Shown: positions 45,622 to 54,010 of the stretch, piece after piece
How positions within the stretch are numbered: position 1 is the stretch's first letter
How the letters are laid out: every line of letters starts with the position of its first letter
Notes under the pieces: generated by a model
What the model was told of the DNA's origin: nothing
Database searches by the model: none
The model's input: the letters and a program-made list of their open reading frames with translations, nothing else
Translations under genes and position numbers: made by a program
Assembly (NCBI RefSeq): GCF_003253565.1
Contig: NZ_QKUF01000006.1
Span: forward strand, 218,952 to 282,951
Direction: 5' to 3'
Source: Thermosporothrix hazakensis
GTDB taxonomy: Bacteria > Chloroflexota > Ktedonobacteria > Ktedonobacterales > Ktedonobacteraceae
DNA length: 64,000 nt

Positions 45622-45795
45622 CTATTCCTGCTCGTCGAGGCAGAAGCACGTAATTGCGCAGCTCTCGTAGCAGGTATTGATAGTTGCCAGCGCACTCGGC
45701 TGAGCATTGCTGGACGGAGTACTGACCCGAATGTCAAGCTCGAACTCGTCCTCAAAAGTGGCATCATGGCGCAGTTCGATAAGGGCTTGTTCCAT
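45622..45795 (-). CDS. Class I lanthipeptide-like precursor peptide (57 residues)
   Basis: Found by hand; below the usual ORF length cut-off. The leader is acidic (FEDEFELDIRVS, residues 14-25) and includes F18-E19-L20-D21, the FNLD-type box bound by LanB dehydratases, followed by the IRVS seen in many class I leaders. The tail (residues ~30-57) is rich in Ser/Thr and has four Cys: TINTC42, YESC46, AITC50 and FC52. The ribosome site AGGAG lies 7 bases before the ATG at 45795, and a promoter-like pair sits upstream. No LanB, LanC, LanM, protease or ABC exporter gene is present within the window, so modification would have to be supplied from elsewhere. The leader/core border is not defined by a GG or PR motif. 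Confidence 0.75.
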   Translation of the reverse strand: MEQALIELRHDATFEDEFELDIRVSTPSSNAQPSALATINTCYESCAITCFCLDEQE

Positions 45796-45838
45796 AGCGT
45801 TTCTCCTTTCTCCTTTAAGAGAACATCTATTTTGAGTA

Positions 45839-45867
45839 AGTATACACTGTTTTTATGATTTTTTCCA
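45839..45867 (-). promoter_or_regulatory. Promoter-like element of the lanthipeptide-like gene
   Basis: On the minus strand TGGAAA (45862-45867), 17-base spacer, TATACT (45839-45844), 43 bases before the start codon. The -35 box matches the consensus at four of six bases. Confidence 0.5.
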
Positions 45868-46430
45868 GACTCAAATATATCTGGATTGAAATTAAAGAGA
45901 TACAGGAGCAAAATGCCTTTGAAAACCAGGCCGTTTGTTGCAGAAATAAAGCTGGCTAACGCTATAAGAGCGCGATCGGCCTGTGCAGAAATGAGCATTT
46001 CTATGAATTGTAAGTGCACACAACGCTCTGACGAGAGCACAAGAGAACCCGTGGTGCAGGATGAAGGGTAGCGCGTCTCCTGTGGTATTGGGTGAAGAGG
46101 ACAAGCTGCGCTATACTGATGCTCATTCAATATCATTCCGATGCTGGAAGGCAAGGGGCTGAACATCTTGCTCGATACGGAGCGCTATCGGTATAAGTAT
46201 GTACGCCTTCTGGACTTCAAGTCGCCTGGTGGGGGCGTCGTTCAAGTACACTACGCCCTCGATTAGAGAAGCAGGAGAGCATGCGGCGTGAGCTTGCAAC
46301 CGAAACGCTATGTGCTCTCTTTGCAGAAAGGCCATGAAGGGGCATAGCGCTTGCTCCGATCCCCTGGTCCCTCGATCAGAGGCGGCTCAACACCGCCTCT
46401 GCTGATCTGTTATTCAGAGAAACGGTTGCC
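45868..46430. other. Intergenic region, no firm gene
   Basis: 563 bases. A minus-strand reading (45492-46166) overlaps and is out of frame with the lanthipeptide-like gene and is rejected. A 41-codon plus reading at 46141-46266 looks partly protein-like (YRYKYVRLLDFKSPGGG) but has no ribosome site and may be a gene fragment. Confidence 0.4.
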
Positions 46431-46886
46431 CTATTCGAGATACCTCCAGCGTGAAATGATGAGCCCGATCAAGATAGCGGGAAGAATGAGCCCGAGAATG
46501 GTTGTTCCAACCGCTGCGGAGGCCACTTCCGGGGTCGCAGCTCTCACAATGTCGAGGACTGATAGTACTCCACCTATTGCATACGCCACGAAGACAAGGT
46601 ATGCTCCCCATTTCCGAAGCTTAAGGACCCCGATGCAGCCAGCGACGGCCATAAGCCGCACAGCAGGCGCAATGATCGGGTAAGGGATATCATTGGGAAA
46701 GGCCACCGGATTCAAGATATCCACAAGAGAGATCAGGATATGGCCGATCATCAGGAAGACGAGCAGAGCGATGAGACAGCCCCCCGGGTCGCGTGTACTG
46801 TTTATGTGCGCGGTTGGTGATGGTGCAGAGGTTGCCTGCGGTGATGTCGTGGATGACGGGCGTGAGTTGGGCTGATTGGTTGACAT
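46431..46886 (-). CDS. Four-helix membrane protein, unknown
   Basis: A 151-residue protein. The first ~33 residues are Ser/Thr/Pro-rich and likely unstructured; four hydrophobic helices follow (about 37-58, 70-90, 94-112 and 120-145), ending with RWRYLE. It has the look of a small integral membrane protein of the DUF type common in this phylum. GAGAGGA precedes the ATG. It is divergent from the DUF5946-like gene. No function can be assigned. Confidence 0.75.
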   Translation of the reverse strand: MSTNQPNSRPSSTTSPQATSAPSPTAHINSTRDPGGCLIALLVFLMIGHILISLVDILNPVAFPNDIPYPIIAPAVRLMAVAGCIGVLKLRKWGAYLVFVAYAIGGVLSVLDIVRAATPEVASAAVGTTILGLILPAILIGLIISRWRYLE

Positions 46887-47064
46887 AGATGTTCCTCTCG
46901 GTTTTTCCAGGAGGTCTTTTTTTGTCGACGCGCTCAGAGGATGCCTGTGCCCTGACTGTTATTGTGGCTGACCGGGCGTGGCACAACAACAGTGAATACC
47001 TTGAAGTGTTGCGTGGAATGGGGTATCATTGAACGGAGATCTCACGATGGAGGAAGGTAATCAG

Positions 47065-47514
47065 ATGCCAGAACGGTGTACAGAATGTGGAGCTCTTCAG
47101 CTAGAGGGAAAGACGTGTCAGGAGCTTTTCGACGAGTTTACGACCCTGAAATATCTCAACGAAGACTATCTTCGTGTCCACTTCTTTCTTGTCTCCTGTT
47201 TTATGATCCAGCATAGACGCTACAGTCAGGAAGCGCTTGCTCAGGTAGAGTCGGTGTTGCGTGCCGCTCTAGAAAAACCGATGACCCTGCAACAGCTTCG
47301 TCAGATGGCGGCTCCGGGTATGAACAGCCATACTCGTTCCTGGCGTATGGAGCATGCTGAAGATGTGCCGCCTTTCCCTGAGGTTGCCTGGCGCATGACG
47401 ATTATTGATGTCGCCCGGAACTCTCAGGCGGGGCAGGACGTCGAGCAGTATTGTGCGCTTATCAAACAATGGGCACAGAGCACCCTGGAGCAACTGTCTG
47501 CTTTGCGTCGCTAG
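47065..47514 (+). CDS. DUF5946-like protein with N-terminal Cys motif
   Basis: A 149-residue protein. It starts with CTECGALQLEGKTC, a zinc-ribbon-like opening, followed by an all-helical part (FDEFTTLKYLNEDYLRVHFFLVSCFMIQH, HSRSYS-like QHRRYSQEALA, and WRMTIIDVARN). This pattern matches the DUF5946 family as I remember it; its role is unknown. Two starts are possible: 47047 (GGAG upstream) and 47065 (AGGAAGG upstream); I use 47065. Confidence 0.7.
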   Translation: MPERCTECGALQLEGKTCQELFDEFTTLKYLNEDYLRVHFFLVSCFMIQHRRYSQEALAQVESVLRAALEKPMTLQQLRQMAAPGMNSHTRSWRMEHAEDVPPFPEVAWRMTIIDVARNSQAGQDVEQYCALIKQWAQSTLEQLSALRR

Positions 47515-47541
47515 AGGACGGACTTCTCTGCAATCCCCTTT

Positions 47542-47720
47542 TTGCTGCGGGTGCGTTGTGGTAAGAGAGGCGGGTTCAAACGCTTTCCTGGTCGGCTGCG
47601 GGCCGACAGAGCTTACGATGGCAAGGCCATCCGCTCCTTATGGAAGAGAAGGAAGCTCTTGTCAGCCCTCAAAGCCTACCCGGTTTGCTATAGGCTCCCC
47701 GTTGCGAAGCGAGTTTATTG
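47542..47720 (+). pseudogene. Fragment of a DDE transposase (IS5-like)
   Basis: A short reading GRLRADRAYDGKAIRSLWKR resembles the conserved catalytic-Asp block of IS5-type transposases (ADKGYDS...R). Neither end of the transposase is present and the frame dies soon after. The surrounding bases to 47879 hold nothing else. Confidence 0.4.
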
Positions 47721-47879
47721 TCTTCTCCGTCGAGGACAACACGAACATAATAGTGTTTGCTCGATCAGACATAACATTCTGTGATGCTCTTCTCCTGCCA
47801 GCGATCTCTGCTGAACGATCGAGTTATACACCTGTACTCAAAGCGTATGCCTCTAAAATAATCAAATATTTCAGGAGCA

Positions 47880-48782
47880 TCAGAAGGAGAGGAGTGTATG
47901 TCGAGCTCTGACTTCATGCGCTGCTTGTTTCTCCTGTGTTAAGCGTTTGGGGGGCCGGCGCTCATTTACACCAGGCGTTTCAATGAGATAGCCTCGCCCC
48001 CCATGCGAAGCGAGTTCAGTGGCAAGCACCTCACGAACACGACGCCAGGCATCAACCGCTACCTCCTGGCAAAAACTCTCACCTGCTTCGTAGAAGAAAC
48101 GGTGAGAAGTATCGGGGTAGACGACCAGCTCATGTCTGACACCGGATTCCCGCAGTTCTCGGGCAATCAGATCACGCTGCTCAGCCGGGATAAGGGGATC
48201 TTGCTCCCCAACAAGCAATAAGAGATATCCATTGCGTTCAGCTATTCCAGGAGTCAACGCGAGAGTCGGGGTGGGCCTGCTGAGAGGAATATCCTGAGTG
48301 GGAAGCCAGCCCGGATAAAAGGCTACAGTCGCTTGAAGGTCCAATTGGGTAGCGGCAAGGTAGGCAATATGTCCGCCGACGCTCAAGCCCATTATACCAA
48401 CCCTGGTGCACTTCTTCTTTGTACGTAAGTACGTAATTGCAGCCTGTACGTCATGGAGTGCCTGCTGCCGGGTCAACTGATGCAGCAATTCAAAACCACG
48501 GGCCCGCCCCTCGGCTGTTGCTTCCAGCTCCACGCCGGGCGAAGAGCGGTGGTAAAAATCAGGGGCCAGTGCTACATAACCAAGCTGAGCAAGACGATCT
48601 ACAAGAGTGCGAACATATGCGGTCAGCCCAAAAAGCTCAAAGCCGACAATCACGCCCGGAGCATTTTCCAGGTCCTGAGGATATGCCAGATATGCACCCA
48701 TAGCCGAGGCGCCAGACTCCTCCTCTACCGGAATATGAATATGCTCTGTTGTGATCTGATGGGTTTCAGTCATGTATGACAT
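47880..48782 (-). CDS. Dienelactone-hydrolase-family alpha/beta hydrolase
   Basis: A 300-residue hydrolase. The dienelactone fold is indicated by PGVIVGFELFGLTAYVRTL, then DFYHRSSPG, the nucleophile motif GLSVGGH (Ser in place of the usual Cys), GEQDPLIP (Asp) and YPDTSHRFFYE (His). The C-terminal ~55 residues extend beyond the family core. It starts two bases after the MerR gene stop, so the two form an operon and the MerR protein probably controls it. Substrates may be lactone-like or ester xenobiotics. ATGs at 48782 and 48773 are both possible. Confidence 0.85.
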   Translation of the reverse strand: MSYMTETHQITTEHIHIPVEEESGASAMGAYLAYPQDLENAPGVIVGFELFGLTAYVRTLVDRLAQLGYVALAPDFYHRSSPGVELEATAEGRARGFELLHQLTRQQALHDVQAAITYLRTKKKCTRVGIMGLSVGGHIAYLAATQLDLQATVAFYPGWLPTQDIPLSRPTPTLALTPGIAERNGYLLLLVGEQDPLIPAEQRDLIARELRESGVRHELVVYPDTSHRFFYEAGESFCQEVAVDAWRRVREVLATELASHGGRGYLIETPGVNERRPPKRLTQEKQAAHEVRARHTLLSF

Positions 48783-48784
48783 TA

Positions 48785-49213
48785 TTATTCTCTTGCTTTC
48801 TCTATAGATGACCAATAAAATTGTTCTTCGTCCTGCTGCTCATCCGACAGAGCGAGGAAGGCCTTTTTATGCTCTATCTTACTGTGCAGTGCTGACATAT
48901 GTTGTTCTAACTTCTGCATTTGTTGCAGGAGTGCTTGTTGATGCTGTTCAAGGATATGCAGGCGCTCTGATGCCGTGGCCTTTCCCTGACGGCGAAGCAT
49001 AGCAAAGTGGCGAATCTGCACGAGGGGCATTCCCGTTTCGCGTAGATTGATCACCAGTCCAATCCAGTCAATATCCTTTTGCCTGTAGCGCCTGTGACCG
49101 CTTGTTGTCCGACTTACCGGCTCAAGCAGCCCGATGCGTTCATAGTAACGCAGGGTATCGATAGAGAGCCCTGTCTTTTCTGCAACTTGCTGTATCGAGA
49201 AATCTGTTTCCAT
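48785..49213 (-). CDS. MerR-family regulator, probably translated from a leaderless mRNA
   Basis: A 142-residue regulator. The N-terminal winged HTH reads FSIQQVAEKTGLSIDTLRYYERIGLL then GHRRYRQKDIDWI, followed by a long dimerisation helix (LEQHQQALLQQMQKLEQHM). No Cys cluster for metal sensing is present, so it resembles the aldehyde- or xenobiotic-responsive branch. Its promoter has the 19-base spacer and spacer palindrome typical of MerR control, and the start codon at 49213 coincides with the expected transcription start. It is the first gene of an operon with the dienelactone hydrolase. Confidence 0.9.
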   Translation of the reverse strand: METDFSIQQVAEKTGLSIDTLRYYERIGLLEPVSRTTSGHRRYRQKDIDWIGLVINLRETGMPLVQIRHFAMLRRQGKATASERLHILEQHQQALLQQMQKLEQHMSALHSKIEHKKAFLALSDEQQDEEQFYWSSIEKARE

Positions 49214-49219
49214 GCAGGA

Positions 49220-49250
49220 ACTATACAACCTGGAGTCCACTCCAGGTCAA
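49220..49250 (-). promoter_or_regulatory. MerR-type promoter with operator in a 19-bp spacer
   Basis: On the minus strand TTGACC (49245-49250), 19-base spacer, TATAGT (49220-49225). The palindrome ACCTGGAGTCCACTCCAGGT (49228-49247, arms of 9 around CC) fills the spacer. Such long spacers are remodelled by MerR proteins. Confidence 0.85.
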
Positions 49251-49486
49251 GAGAGAAGCAAGGTCTTTTCCTGCCCAGCGAAAGAAGCCTGTCACGCTCC
49301 CTGGTCAACCGTTCCACTGATATTACAGGGAATACCACAAGGATTTTATCACTTGCTCCATAGAGTTTCGCCAGGACCGAGGAGGAAAACCTGTGTTTTC
49401 ATCTTCTCTTTCGTTGTTTCATGCAACACCAGGGGGAAAGTGTCGAGTGAGTTGGAGACTAGTGATCGCAAAGCGATAGAGAAACA

Positions 49487-49505
49487 GTGGCTCAAAAAGA
49501 GCCAC
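49487..49505 (-). terminator. Terminator of the small membrane-protein operon
   Basis: GTGGCTC (49487-49493) and GAGCCAC (49499-49505) with a 5-base loop, placed right after the minus-strand stop at 49512 and followed by TGTTTCTC on that strand. Confidence 0.6.
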
Positions 49506-49511
49506 CGCGTG

Positions 49512-49691
49512 TTAACGAAAAGATTTTTCAAAGAAGCAGAACAGGTTATGAAGCATCATCGTGAGGATAACAGCTAGAAGGACTCCGATAACGAAGCCGC
49601 TCCAATGGTTCAGGGTTTGCCAGAGCAAGTAGGGAAAAGCCCAGAATGCCACACGAATGCAATAGAAGGTGCTGTTGAAATGGGATCGCAT
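49512..49691 (-). CDS. Small membrane protein (59 residues), translationally coupled
   Basis: Found by hand. The ATG at 49691 overlaps the stop of the upstream membrane protein (TAATG). The product has one or two hydrophobic helices (about 8-24 reading FYCIRVAFWAFPYLLW, and 30-52) and a short basic end. No family is recognised. Its coupling to a DUF6069-like protein suggests a two-part membrane complex. Confidence 0.65.
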   Translation of the reverse strand: MRSHFNSTFYCIRVAFWAFPYLLWQTLNHWSGFVIGVLLAVILTMMLHNLFCFFEKSFR

Positions 49692-50137
49692 TAGTTTGTC
49701 CTTTGCTTTGAGGAGCCATGCGTTAGCGTTGTTAGCAGGCTGACGGTGATGGCCGCAGAAACAACGTGCATTGCAATCATTACCCAGAAGATGCGCATGC
49801 TCATACCAGGAATGGGCATCAGTCCACTCAGTGCCAGAACAGGGGTGAGCAACGAAATCAGTAAGGCAATGAGTGCAAGGATACGATAGAAATGAAAGGG
49901 TCTTCGGGCGAAACGACAGACCAGGACAAAGGCGAGCAACGCCAGCAGCAGGTAGGTGATAGTACTGCCAATGATCGTTGTGCTCTGAAAGTACTGGAAT
50001 GTTTCCGGGACCCCCAGAAAGGCAGTTGCAATGGTTCGAATGATCAGGTTTGCGATTATCGCGCAGACAATAACCAGTGGGCCTACCCACAAGAGCTTGC
50101 GCAAAGCAACGACGTCGCGAGAGCGGACTGAATCCAT
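49691..50137 (-). CDS. Four-helix membrane protein (DUF6069-like)
   Basis: A 148-residue protein. Four hydrophobic helices lie at about 17-37, 60-78, 85-108 and 115-138; after the first helix is RTIATAFLGVPETFQYFQ, a loop pattern I associate with DUF6069 proteins. AAGGAG lies about 10 bases before the ATG at 50137. It is co-transcribed with a 59-residue membrane protein. Function unknown. Confidence 0.75.
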   Translation of the reverse strand: MDSVRSRDVVALRKLLWVGPLVIVCAIIANLIIRTIATAFLGVPETFQYFQSTTIIGSTITYLLLALLAFVLVCRFARRPFHFYRILALIALLISLLTPVLALSGLMPIPGMSMRIFWVMIAMHVVSAAITVSLLTTLTHGSSKQRTN

Positions 50138-50252
50138 GTGATGAGGTCTCCTTTGGGTGTTGAACATATGATGCTCTTTCTCTTCATGGAGTTACTATAG
50201 CAGGTGGGGAAGGAAAGAGCCTCCTCCTCGGGGGTAGTGTATGGGTAGTCGT

Positions 50253-53200
50253 TCAGATGAGCCTGAGATGCTGGGCTACCTTGCTGGCCTGAAGCCGATT
50301 GTTGACGCCGAGTTTGCGATAGAGATGCCTGGTATGGTACTTCACCGTGTTGACCGATATGACCATTTCCTGCGCGATCTCCTGATTACTGCGCCCGGTT
50401 GCCAGTAGTCGAAGGATACTCAATTCCTGTGGGGTGAGTGGCTCGATCAGTTGATCTGCTGCTGAGCTTGTCTCTTTGTTGGCAGCTTGCGCAAAGGCAC
50501 GAAGCAGTATTTTTGCATATGACCGTGTGGGCTCCTGAAGGGTTGGGAGCAGGTGGCGTAGCAGTTGAGCAAGCGGTTCTCCTTCTGCAAGAAAGGGACG
50601 CACAATGCCTGCATTCCGAGCCAGTTCAAGTGCTTGCTGAAGTTGTTGCTGTGCTGCTTGCTCTTCCTGAAGGGTAGCGTGAACCAGCGCGTACAGTATA
50701 TGGATCTCAAGGGCGAAGGGCCATTCCCGGGCGAGCGAAACCAGAGATCTGAGCTGCTGTAGAGCCTCGTGAACGCGCTGCTGAGCCAGTAGAAGGCGTG
50801 CGCGAAGTAATCCGAACAGCAGCGCTTCGTCCTGGTCGTGGGGCTCATTCGCAAGCAGCAGGCGGTTCACTGTTTCCTGATCATCAATTTGCAGTGAAAG
50901 CTGAGCTGCATATATCTGTACATGGCGACGCTTTTGGGCGGCCTGTACAGTTGTCTGTAGCTGAAGGCGGGCGAGTACGACCGAAACCTGTTGCTGTGCT
51001 GAGGTCAGGTGCCCACATGCATGCGCTATTTGCGCAAGCTGAAGAGTTGCCTCATCGCGAATGTCCGGGTGCTCATTGCCAGCAAGGGCCAGAGCCTCGT
51101 TTGTCTGCTGTTCTGCGAGCGAGAGGTTATTCCACATGAAGGTAATGCCGGCCATTCCAAGCAATGAGCGGGCTGCTATCTCGTTGTTCTGCTGGTCCCT
51201 GGCTCCGTGAAGGGCCTGCTGATAATACTCGTATGCCTGGTACAAATCCCCGAGGGTATAGCTACAGAACCCGATCAGGAGAAGCAAGCCATCGGTGAAA
51301 TGCCTGTGGTTGGTTGCCAGTCCATAGGTGTACGCCTCCAGGAGAGCAGTTCGCGCTTCTGTGAAGGCTTTGTTATACAGATGCCCGACACTGATGATAA
51401 ACAAGCACATGCCACGCCACATCTGAAGGGAAGATGGCTGCTCGACAGGTGGGAGCAGTGGAAGCGCTTGCTGTGCATAGTGCAGGGCCTCAGAGAAATG
51501 GTCGCCTTGCCAGGCGATCAGGGCGCGAAGAGCGGTGATATGCCCGGCGGGCATGTTTGCCTGTTCGGCCCGTTGGAGCAGCGCTTCAGTACGCTCCTGG
51601 ATCGGAGCAGAGGGCGCTGTCTTGTTCTCTGGCACTTGAAGTGTCAATGCCGCAAGCCAGCAGAGTTCAGGGTGTGCGTGAAGCAGCGGTTCAGGGAGGC
51701 ATTCAAGCCAGCGGCGGACGGTATAAAGCTCGTTGAGCAGGCCTTCCTGGTTGATCTGTTCGATCAAAAAGGCGGCGCGTTCAAAATCATGGCCCGCAAG
51801 AGCTGTCTCGATTGCTTCCATCGGTAGCGCATTGTGTTCATACCAGTGGCTTGCTTGTAGCGATAAACGGCGTAGTGCCTCTTCACCAAGTTGTATAGTG
51901 GCTTCTCGGCGCATCGCCTCTGCAAAAAGGGCATGAAAACAGTACCATGTTTCGTCCAGCGCTTCGAGAAAGAGCCCGGCCTGTGCGATTGCTTTCAATT
52001 GAGCTGCTCCGTTCTCGATCCCGGTTACCGCCTCACAGAGTGGCCCGTTCAGGCGCGAGAGAACGCTTGTTTGGAGAAGAAAATGTTGCGTTGGCTCTGG
52101 TAGTGTTTTGAGAATCTCGGTCACAAAGTAATCCTGTAGTGGGCGATCCAGCGAGGCCAGCGCTTGTTCAATACTCTTCTCGGTTGCTTGAGAGGATGCG
52201 GGAAATGAGAGCATCAGTAAGCGCAGACCGGCTATCCATCCCTGTAAGGTCTCGTGAAGCCGGCGAAGCGCTTCTTCAGAAAGGGAGGTGGAAAGCGCCT
52301 GACGCAGAAAATGTGCTGTTTCTTCCTGCGAGAAAAACAGGTCTGTGTGATGTAATTCGGAGATATCTCCTCTGGCTCGCCAGCGAAGCAGCGGTAATTG
52401 AATTGGCTCTGTTCGGGATAGAAGAAACACGCTGAAATGGGGTGGTATATGCTCAAGGAAGAATGCCAGCATTTCGTGAATACGTGGCTCCTCGATAGTA
52501 TGGTAATCATCAAGCACAAGGAGTCCGGGGCGACTGAACTGTGCGAGGTCATTGATGAAGTGAGACAGGGATGTTTCCAGTGGTGGAGCGATGAACGGTG
52601 GCTGTAAAGAGCGCGAGAGATCCTCGAGGCTCGCCCGACCCAGGCCCGGCTGAAGTGTCTGGCTGGCGGTAATCACTGCTTTCCAGAAGCGAAACACATC
52701 ATTATCGCCTCTGTCGAGTGAGACCCAGGCAACCGCATGATCACGGGTCTGTAGCCACTGGTTTACAAGGGTTGTTTTGCCAGAGCCGGCAGGAGCGACA
52801 AGCAGAGTGAGTTTCTGCCTCGATGCGCTGTCAAGCCGTTGGAGCAAGTGCGGGCGGTCGAGAAGAGATGCGGAGAGGCGTGGAGGTCGTAACCTGGTCA
52901 GGAGGAGAGGGGGCGTGTCCCTCTCCTCTGATTGTACCTGATACAGTTCGCGGGCTATCTTCTCGAGCCGCGCGATGGTTACTCTAGAGGAGCTACCGAG
53001 ATATCGTTTGGTGGTGCGGCGGCCCGCTGTGCGGTACGCATACCAGTATCCTGCGCCCCTCGGGCGTGCCTCTTTGATGATCGATAGGCGTCCTGCTCTT
53101 CCCTGAAATGCAAAGGAGGTCTGGCTTTCCAGAAACTGAAACCACGCTGGCGGCTCGCTTCCCTGCACGAAACAGCATTCGATATGTCCATTTCTCAAGA

Positions 53201-53258
53201 GCTGGTAGGTTTGCTGCTCCTCTAACCAGAGGATCTGGCAGACAGGCTGTTTCGGCAT
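50253..53258 (-). CDS. Giant LuxR-family ATP-dependent regulator (MalT-like) with N-terminal YWYAY-KRYLG module
   Basis: A 1001-residue STAND regulator with the same plan as the gene at 40582. The shared N-terminal module covers residues ~7-110 (WFQFLE, SFAFQGRAGRLSIIKEARPRG, YWYAYR, KRYLG). The NTPase has Walker A VAPAGSGKTTLV and Walker B LLVLDDYHTI. Long TPR-like helices run to ~930. The HTH at the end reads LTPQELSILRLLATGRSNQEIA then NTVKYHTRHLYRKLGV. AAAGGAG precedes the ATG. It ends 115 bases before the DUF6069-like gene on the same strand, which may be a target or neighbour only. Confidence 0.93.
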   Translation of the reverse strand: MPKQPVCQILWLEEQQTYQLLRNGHIECCFVQGSEPPAWFQFLESQTSFAFQGRAGRLSIIKEARPRGAGYWYAYRTAGRRTTKRYLGSSSRVTIARLEKIARELYQVQSEERDTPPLLLTRLRPPRLSASLLDRPHLLQRLDSASRQKLTLLVAPAGSGKTTLVNQWLQTRDHAVAWVSLDRGDNDVFRFWKAVITASQTLQPGLGRASLEDLSRSLQPPFIAPPLETSLSHFINDLAQFSRPGLLVLDDYHTIEEPRIHEMLAFFLEHIPPHFSVFLLSRTEPIQLPLLRWRARGDISELHHTDLFFSQEETAHFLRQALSTSLSEEALRRLHETLQGWIAGLRLLMLSFPASSQATEKSIEQALASLDRPLQDYFVTEILKTLPEPTQHFLLQTSVLSRLNGPLCEAVTGIENGAAQLKAIAQAGLFLEALDETWYCFHALFAEAMRREATIQLGEEALRRLSLQASHWYEHNALPMEAIETALAGHDFERAAFLIEQINQEGLLNELYTVRRWLECLPEPLLHAHPELCWLAALTLQVPENKTAPSAPIQERTEALLQRAEQANMPAGHITALRALIAWQGDHFSEALHYAQQALPLLPPVEQPSSLQMWRGMCLFIISVGHLYNKAFTEARTALLEAYTYGLATNHRHFTDGLLLLIGFCSYTLGDLYQAYEYYQQALHGARDQQNNEIAARSLLGMAGITFMWNNLSLAEQQTNEALALAGNEHPDIRDEATLQLAQIAHACGHLTSAQQQVSVVLARLQLQTTVQAAQKRRHVQIYAAQLSLQIDDQETVNRLLLANEPHDQDEALLFGLLRARLLLAQQRVHEALQQLRSLVSLAREWPFALEIHILYALVHATLQEEQAAQQQLQQALELARNAGIVRPFLAEGEPLAQLLRHLLPTLQEPTRSYAKILLRAFAQAANKETSSAADQLIEPLTPQELSILRLLATGRSNQEIAQEMVISVNTVKYHTRHLYRKLGVNNRLQASKVAQHLRLI

Positions 53259-53663
53259 TGCTTCTCCTTTACGGGCACGTTTTCACACCCAACATACCCA
53301 ACATCTCCCCCCGACTATAGCAGAGAAGCGAATGAAATGCAAGATCAGGTATGACGCCGGGTTCCTTTTCGTGGCCGAAGGAAGGCACGGCTCAAAGCGA
53401 GTCATGCAAACAAGGGCGCTTGAAATTCAGCCCTCTGTGGGAGAGCCGTATTTCCAGGGAAAAGAACGGAAAGGCGAACAGGGCACGCTCCCCTTAAAGA
53501 GGATGGGACTGCCCGCGTACCTTTTGTTAAAGCGGTCAGGCATGAGCCGTGCCAGGCGATGAACGACGCTCTACCGTCAAATTCCCTGGATGCGCAAAGC
53601 CATCGCGACGAGTGCAGGAATAAGCACACCATACACGAAGCTCTGAATAAACGCTTCCCTTCT

Positions 53664-54010
53664 CTATAGGTGAACCGTTGCTACTTCTGCCTGTAAATGT
53701 TCGATGAACTGGTTGACGTCAATAGCACCAAGGTCTTGACTGAGACGAGTACGTACAGAGAGAGTGCCAGATCATCGGAGTTGGTCACAAAGCCCGTCGC
53801 CTGGCCATCTATCGGAGCAAGAAAGGAGAGTTCAGGCGGGATCATCGGCGTTCAGCGGCCCCATTGTTCCTCGCTCCATCCCGGGAAAGCCCGGAACAGA
53901 TCGAAGAAGGGAGAGGGTAAGCGCTTGCCCTGGGCTCCAACACTGCTGCCATACAACACGAGATGCGTAGGATGTAAGTGGAGCCTCGCAAATAGCTGAT
54001 GCTCTCCGAG
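53664..54010 (-). pseudogene. Decayed unknown gene in a 1.6-kb gene-poor stretch
   Basis: The region 53259-54878 has no intact gene. On the minus strand a protein-like reading appears (HLVLYGSSVGAQGKRL, then FFDLFRAFPGWSEEQW), broken by TGA, and after a one-base shift continues as TRLSQDLGAIDVNQFIEHLQ to a stop at 53664. These pieces look like one dead gene of unknown family. No function is proposed. The rest of the stretch has only short readings. Confidence 0.35.

Noticed and set aside
45492..46166. 224-codon minus-strand reading overlapping the lanthipeptide-like gene
   Set aside because: It lies in another frame, has no ribosome site or fold, and the shorter gene has much stronger signals.
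46141..46266. 41-codon plus reading that looks partly protein-like
   Set aside because: No ribosome site and no extension; at most a fragment.
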